Under the pieces are notes generated by a model. It saw only the letters and a list, made by a program, of their open reading frames with translations, had not been told where the DNA came from and did not search any database. From Sipunculus nudus (Eukaryota > Annelida > Sipuncula > Golfingiida > Sipunculidae), in NCBI GenBank assembly GCA_026874595.1, contig CM049307.1:39934362-39998361 (forward strand): a stretch of DNA of 64,000 nucleotides. The letters are read 5' to 3'. Shown piece after piece: positions 58,080 through 64,000 of the stretch; positions within the stretch are counted from its first letter, which is position 1; each line of letters starts with the position of its first letter. A program made the position numbers and the translations under genes.

Positions 58080-61000
58080 ATTCCTCTTAAAGTCTTACAT
58101 TTTCCATATAATTTTTTTCGCTAATATCTCATTCGAAATTCAAATGGGACAAAAGAATATATATAAATATATTTAGCTATTAAAAGAAATATACCACCAA
58201 GTCACGGTCAGAAATGAAATGCCTTAAAACAGGCGTAAAACTTACTGGAAGGCTCCTCTAATATTTTGACCTGTTTCGAGCGGTTTTTAATCTGTTTAGA
58301 GATAAACACCTTAAGGGCATACCGATTAAAATTAGACACTTACAAATGAGAGCCTTATATAGGGCTAATTGATAAAGCACCTTTCAAGCGGTCCTTTAAA
58401 AGTCAGTTTTAATTTAGCTAAACATGCGTGGAGCATGTGACCCCTTTTAGATTTAACAGACTCCGGACCTCAGAGATTTGCTTTTATGTCTTTACGACAG
58501 GTTATTCTTATGGCTTTTACATATTTCCGTACATAAAACCCAAAATCCAGAAAGCTTACAAAATAATATATAACTCTTAATATATGGTTTTTTCATCCTT
58601 GTTTAACAGACAGTGCCACCAACAGGGCACTGACCTGTCTTTACAAAATTATTTTGTGGTTACTATCAACACTATAAGGGTTAAAGTGTATATATTTAAA
58701 AGGTAGAAGTCTGTAAATAAATGAAGGCGTTTATTAAGTGACCTTTTAAACCGCTTGTTCGTGGTGTAAAACCTAAGGTATTTTGTGTGGTTTATATCGG
58801 CGTCATGGGGAACGCCAACCTCTCTTTATTTAATCATTTATCTATTCAAAAGTGTCTTTTAATTTTACAGAACTATTTAAAAGGAATTTAATTATATGTC
58901 TATTTCTTCTAGCACCCTTTTTTGTGTTAAAGAAAGATTCCTGAACATCTGACATGTATATCAATTATTCAGTACCTGTCCATAAATAAAAATAATATTA
59001 CCACCTCATCTATAATCTTAAATCTATTTTCCTACTTCTGCTACTGACATCACAAGACGTATGTTCTGACCTTAATACTAGAAATATACACCTGGAGAAA
59101 GGTTATCATTTTAAATTACATTTGGAAAGCATCCTTATTCTTATAAGATATAACTTCCTGTTAGTGGTTATGGGTCCAGCTATTGTCTATATGCGTTCCC
59201 AGCACTACCCCGATGTAAAGTACGTCAATGGATTGATTCTTGAGGGAGTAGTTTTATATCTTTCCAGTAGGGGAGTTAATGTACCATTGGTGTTTTGTAC
59301 AGAATAATGGTGCAAAATTGTTACAGGTCAGCTGAAAGCAAGCAATTCTCTTTTCTTTGTTTTAGTATTTCTTTATACCAGCAAATCATTAGGTTCTGAG
59401 GCTTTTGTTGTAAATAAAGATTTTTTTATCTCATTTATACAGTCTTACTGTCCCGAATGAAAAGCAGCCAGGTTTATATCTTAATATTGAAAAGATAATC
59501 TTGAAATTTTAAATTCATTATTAAAAATTACTATATTTCATTGAGTTCCAGAAGATGATCTAATAAATAACATTAAACATTTGCTCCGGTAAAATAACCA
59601 TTTTAAATATATATTAGAGGCTGTCATGAGATAGTCTATATTTAACATTTATTTTATAATCATACGTGTACAGTTAGGACAATCTGAATATCTCTATACC
59701 AAGAATACGTGTACGAATTACGGTTACGGGCGTGAAATGATAGCCTCGAGATATATATATATATATATGATACTCTGACAACGTGTCATAACTCCCTCCA
59801 ACGCAAACCAGCACCATTAACTTCCGTCCGTTCGTTGACAGTTACGCCTGACAGCAATGGTAGAGGTTTCTCGTCTTACACTAGGAGAAAAAAAAACTTA
59901 CACAAATTAAGGTAAATTCACCTCGAGTACGTGTAAATTTCCCATCGGACGTTAATTCGCGCCAGCGGGACTTGCGATGTAATGTCATGGAAATTGGAAA
60001 GTTCAGACATATTACAGACACTCCCTCACCCGTGACCTTCAGGCCACATGGTTTACTATGCATGGCAAGGTGCTGGAAAATTTGTAATCTAGCAAGTTAC
60101 CATGACAGCTATTGCGGAGACATCGCAATGTTTTCTTTACTGAAAATCTTTATAGGTCAGTGGCCAAAGGAAATGAAAAACAGTTGAGATCCACATGATA
60201 ATGTCTTCAAAGTTTTATTATATGGAACATCAGACATTCGGTCCACATGGACTTTGATCTGTTTATTTAAAGATTATAGGGCAATTATGCTTCAGCAGGC
60301 CGACTACTAATTGTGAAAATGTTGATTGAATAAGTTTTTTTTTAAAGGAAACTTTGAAATTATTTGTAAAACGATAAAAGAAATTTTTGAACTACTTATA
60401 GCGAAAAGATTTTTATTTCATTTAGAAAGTCTTCTGTCAAGTAGTCATTTACTTTGTGTCGCGGTCAGATATTAATGGCTTTTGAGACATTCATGAGACT
60501 ACGTCCCGAGAAGCCCATAACTGTCGTTCTTCCAATTCATACAGTCATTTATGACCTAAGTTGTACTGGTTTTGTGGCTCTATGATCAGTGTAAGGTTCC
60601 AGTAGGAATGGTTTTGTAACTTACTGTTATCTTACCAATATAAATCGCGCGACATAGATACCGATCACTGCAGGGACTCATATCTGTCTTAATTCCAAAG
60701 CACTCATACCATTAACCGTACAGGTTTCATAGAGGTAACTCGGTAAAATAATAAATAGGAAATAAATTCTCACTTTGTTACTTAAGGAAACCAATCGTTT
60801 TCCAGAGAGAGAAAGTTCAAAAGTAAATATTTAAATTTTGTTCTATATGACTGCCTATATCATAATATGTTGGCTTCATAATGTTTAATTATAACTCCTA
60901 TCTTCACTCTGAGGTACGATACCATGTTTATTTGGGCACACTTCTGCCAAGAACACCCCTTCAACAAGCTCTGACATGTTCTATAATTGTAAATGCATGT

Positions 61001-61200
61001 CGGGATCGCAAACATGTGTTCACCGTGAACAAGATGTCATCAAGTCGCGTTATCGTGAAAGCAGCAGCATTACTTAAAAAAATATAAGCTTACGGAATTA
61101 AGTTGTCTTGACATATAAAAACATAGAGGAGAAACTGAACTTATATTTTTGTTTGGCATAATGGTCCCACGAAAAGTTAAAAGAGTACACAGCTTGTCAC
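58075..61200. other. No recognised feature
   Basis: AT-rich intronic or intergenic DNA with short frames only. A 61-codon plus frame at 59122-59307 looks protein-like but matches no family I know and lacks an AG before or a GT after it at sensible places. Confidence 0.4.
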
Positions 61201-61249
61201 AATATGTTCAGATTCAATGTGGTACGCCCCCTTGGACAGGGGCGTCAAT

Positions 61250-61284
61250 ATAGGGGGGGGGGTATATATCTCCCCCCCCCCCCC
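61250..61284. repeat. G-run/C-run hairpin
   Basis: About 10 G, a TATATATCT loop, then about 12 C: a GC-only stem of 9-10 bp. The upstream CAGGGGCGTC resembles the end of the 6980-7185 element, so it may be a truncated relative. Confidence 0.55.
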
Positions 61285-61411
61285 ACACTTTTGGCAAGGA
61301 GGGATGGTCAATATAATCATCCCTACGCGATTCAGAGAATAATATTAATAAGTTGCAAATGTAATATATCAATAATTGAAGTGACTTTGTGCCTTTAAAG
61401 TTTAACATGAA

Positions 61412-61412
<1 letters not shown>

Positions 61413-61470
<58 letters not shown>

Positions 61471-61495
61471 GTGTCATACAGACGCTAAAATATAA

Positions 61496-61540
<45 letters not shown>
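61413..61540. repeat. (TA)n and (TG)n microsatellites
   Basis: (TA)n at 61417-61465 and (TG)n at 61498-61540. Confidence 0.95.
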
Positions 61541-61544
<4 letters not shown>

Positions 61545-62765
61545 TCATCCTCAAACCCTGAAAGAAAATTTGACGTCACTGCCCGTGGACACCGTGAAAC
61601 CACAATAATCAACTAATTTCTTACCCGTTCCCCAGCTGAAGGTTCTATTGTTTCCAGCTGAATTACTTAACATTTGCTTCTCTCGCTTTAATGGGTCCAG
61701 CCGGAACGATTAATCCGCAAACGTGGTGACCGTGCTTATTAGACATGTTGTTGAACACTGACATAAGCATAAAGCATCAAAGCAGAGCGAATTCCTAGGT
61801 CGGCGTTTCATTCTTGCTAACTTTGAGTCACTGTTATAATTAATTATATCACATCTCTGCGAGATGTCTTAATGTATTGCAAATTCCAACACAATAAAAT
61901 TCGGTGTGTTTGTGTGCATATATAGAGATATAGATATGCACAGAGATATTGGAATTTTCAGACGTATTCAGACATGATGTCACCGGGATTTACCAACATG
62001 CACAACGGACGCTTCAGTGTTTTTTTCTCTGAAATGTCTTAGTTACACACAGTAAAAAAATTACACATGCCCTTGACTACCGCCTTAATTCTTATGTATC
62101 AGGGTCAAAACCGTCTTTGGATTCGAACCTTTTTTTAAATTATTTCCGAATGTGTCTGCCGGTCATTTCGAAGCAGTCTAGAAGGAAAGGTTATATACAA
62201 ACATGACACATTGCCTTTAGTGCTTTTGAAATATATATTATATAACCTACCGAAAATGTAATGATTTATATTCCGACTGCAATATTTGAAAATGAAACAA
62301 GGCAAGTAAACTACAGAGAAACCTTAAACGCCCTTTGACAGCCTCATGTCGGAGGTCACAGGGGGTTGGATGGGTTCGTTTACACACTTACTTTTAAATT
62401 CACGTGTTAAGAAACATACCGACGTCAGTTTGTCGATGACAAATGAAACATGAGACCTCTCTGTTCCGTAGGTGTATTATTCAAGGAAATTCAATAACTG
62501 GTAATGAATCACAGACCCGAAAGCAATCGGGTGGTTATCACTAGTTCCGGGCTTGGAGACCCAGAGTAATTTCATCGGGAGGCCCGTGAGGGAGTCTCCT
62601 GTATGGCTTCGAGATCTAATATACAGATTGCATCAAGAAACCTTACACTGCAGCTTGGTTTTAACAATTTACTAACATGGGCTGCGGGTAACACATCAGG
62701 GATTGTAATTTGCAGTTAATTATTTAGTAATGCCCTGCAGTGATTACGACGTATTGGCTTTGACC

Positions 62766-62850
62766 TAACTCCGTATGTTCGCGGTAAGCGGGTTTGATTA
62801 CTGAGCTGGTAAAAATGGACATGCGGGTTCGAATCCGACAGTTTAAGATG
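62766..62850 (+). other. tRNA-like fragment (SINE head or tRNA relic)
   Basis: ATTACTGAGCTGGTAA resembles an A box, and GCGGGTTCGAATCC contains a perfect B box. The T stem does not pair properly and the arms cannot be closed into a cloverleaf, so it is not a functional tRNA. It may be the head of a decayed SINE. Confidence 0.3.
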
Positions 62851-63942
62851 TCGGATAATAGGAAGGTATTCATATAAAGTGGAAACGTAAATGCGTAATC
62901 GGGGTTTCACTTCCTTGGCGAGGTAACTGCTGTTGGTTGGCCCAAAATTACATTTGCGATACTTATATTATGAAATATCTGATTTGCACACGAAACCGAT
63001 GCTTCCATTTTCCAGCTCTAGGCATTTATCCGGATAATGTTAAAAAATGGAATGACTTACTTTATGCACAATATTACTGTAAAATCCATCATCCTGTTTG
63101 GGACATCTTCTAAACAGCAACTTGCAGGATTAAACGTTTTCTCCTTTCTATAATGAACTTAACTGAAATGTTTTACTTATCTGTCTAGTACAAGAATTTA
63201 AATTGCACCTTTGGAACAAAATATTACCACATTTCTGCATATGGTGGTTGTATCGGTATCCCACGTGACATTATGAGTCCTAAAAAGAACTTAAAACGAT
63301 AGATTAGCATGTTTAAATTAATTTAAATAACAATTTTTAATGTTTTGTTCGATACAAGCATATTGGGACAGTTTTCAACAGTTCTACTTATGGTATATAT
63401 AGTTAAATACCATTTCAAGACTTCTTCAAAGGGGCATAATCACCTATAAAGCCTGTCGAATTAACACATAAATAGATTATTCCCATTGAAATAAATTGTT
63501 AAATGTCAAAATATTATTGCCCTGAACCGATGGCTTACTTCTGCATGTATACGAGTGTTCGAACAAGTGGACCGGGCGCGATTACAAGCGTAAGCTTAAA
63601 CACAGCGCGGACCACAACATCTGTCAATCAAAAGATGCATACACTGACTTGGCCCCAGAAAAAATGTACCTGGTGGCTGAAACATCGCGTGTTAAGGCTC
63701 TCCCTTTGGAATCTATCTAAGCAGAGCATCCAGGTGTTAAAAAGCAGTAGGCGAAGTACTAAGATTGTGTGCTAGGGTGCTTCTGCTGGGAAACTTTTGT
63801 ATAATGCAAAAAAAAACTGATAGTGTGAAAGAATAGGCATAATATTGCTCCTGATTATGTTCCTTTAACCTAGGCCAAAGGACGTAAATTTCCTTTATCA
63901 GACTTGCCGGTGATAACTGCTGCTGTAAGTATGATATCAATA

Positions 63943-64000
63943 TTTTTTAGCTCAGCTGAATGTAAGTCAACTGAGGTATAGGAATGGCGCTTTGTACGTC
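63943..64000 (+). repeat. R2 element, start only (cut by window end)
   Basis: TTTTTTAGCTCAGCTGAATG, then TAAGTCAACTGAGGTATAGG matches the R2 hairpin terminus, and the GCTTTGTACGTC that follows fits the CCGTC-rich leader. The rest lies outside the window. Confidence 0.65.

Larger units (their letters stand above)
49075..64000 (+). other. Probable first intron of the receptor guanylate cyclase gene
   Basis: It begins with the GTAAGT donor. I searched by eye for a continuation of the ligand-binding domain (such as an aromatic-Cys-Thr start or an FxRTxPPD-like block) in plus-strand frames and found none up to the window end. The interval is filled with repeats and AT-rich sequence. The intron would be at least 14.9 kb. 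This is an inference: another gene could lie here unrecognised. Confidence 0.45.

Noticed and set aside
59122-59307. Possible second exon of the receptor cyclase
   Set aside because: The translation does not continue the ligand-binding domain and lacks suitable AG/GT borders.
62766-62850. tRNA gene
   Set aside because: A good B box is present but the T stem does not pair and no cloverleaf can be drawn.

Overview
The window looks like eukaryotic, AT-rich, repeat-dense invertebrate DNA. There are no operons, no ribosome-binding-site-led gene strings and almost no long coding frames. The single convincing host gene fragment has an intron and belongs to an animal-specific receptor family. The combination of tRNA-derived SINEs, LINE 3' tails, a Ty3/gypsy-type LTR element, a tyrosine-recombinase element, many short inverted-repeat elements and long (TA)n, (TC)n and (TG)n runs suggests an aquatic lophotrochozoan. 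A mollusc is my best guess. That guess rests on general resemblance of the repeats to molluscan ones and I could not test it.

Layout. Positions 1-5300 hold two dispersed repeat families (called R1 and R2 here) and a wrecked LTR retrotransposon at 2189-4306 on the minus strand: 5' LTR, tRNA-Pro-type primer-binding site, gag with two in-frame stops, and a 3' LTR remnant, with pol missing. Positions 5300-33500 are mostly gene-free DNA with scattered elements: a short inverted-repeat element at 6980, SINEs near 9.1-9.5, 14.5 and 25 kb, LINE 3' ends near 9.7 and 15.7 kb, a hAT-like MITE at 18435-18853, and a 0.7 kb inverted-repeat element R3 at 21678. Positions 33551-35622 are a full copy of R2, an element built of about 165 and 310-340 bp monomers. 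Positions 36341-38976 hold a 16-bp minisatellite followed by a perfect 44-bp x 56 array. A solo LTR with a 4-bp target duplication lies at 39523-40327, and a second R3 copy sits in a (TA)n tract at 40747-41416.

The most distinctive region is 41500-43930. A degenerate minisatellite is interrupted by a tyrosine-recombinase element at 42140-43795. It has the order A1-recombinase-B1-A2-spacer-B2. A1/A2 (191 bp) and B1/B2 (106 bp) are direct repeats of about 97-98% identity, and TTAA is present at all three junctions. It reads either as two tandem elements sharing one TTAA or as a split-direct-repeat element. No reverse transcriptase is visible.

The host gene starts at 48700 (plus strand). One exon encodes a signal peptide and the start of a ligand-binding (ANF-receptor) domain resembling receptor guanylate cyclases of the Gyc76C/Gyc32E type. 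It ends at a GTAAGT donor at 49075. I found no second exon, so the rest of the window is probably intron 1. That stretch carries a 133-bp duplication, a small TA-flanked MITE, a complete inverted R2 copy (55078-57464), a SINE and the start of another R2 copy at the window edge.

Caveat: all calls were made by reading the sequence. No alignment, database search or repeat-finder was run, and element edges are good to a few bases only where terminal repeats or target duplications are given.
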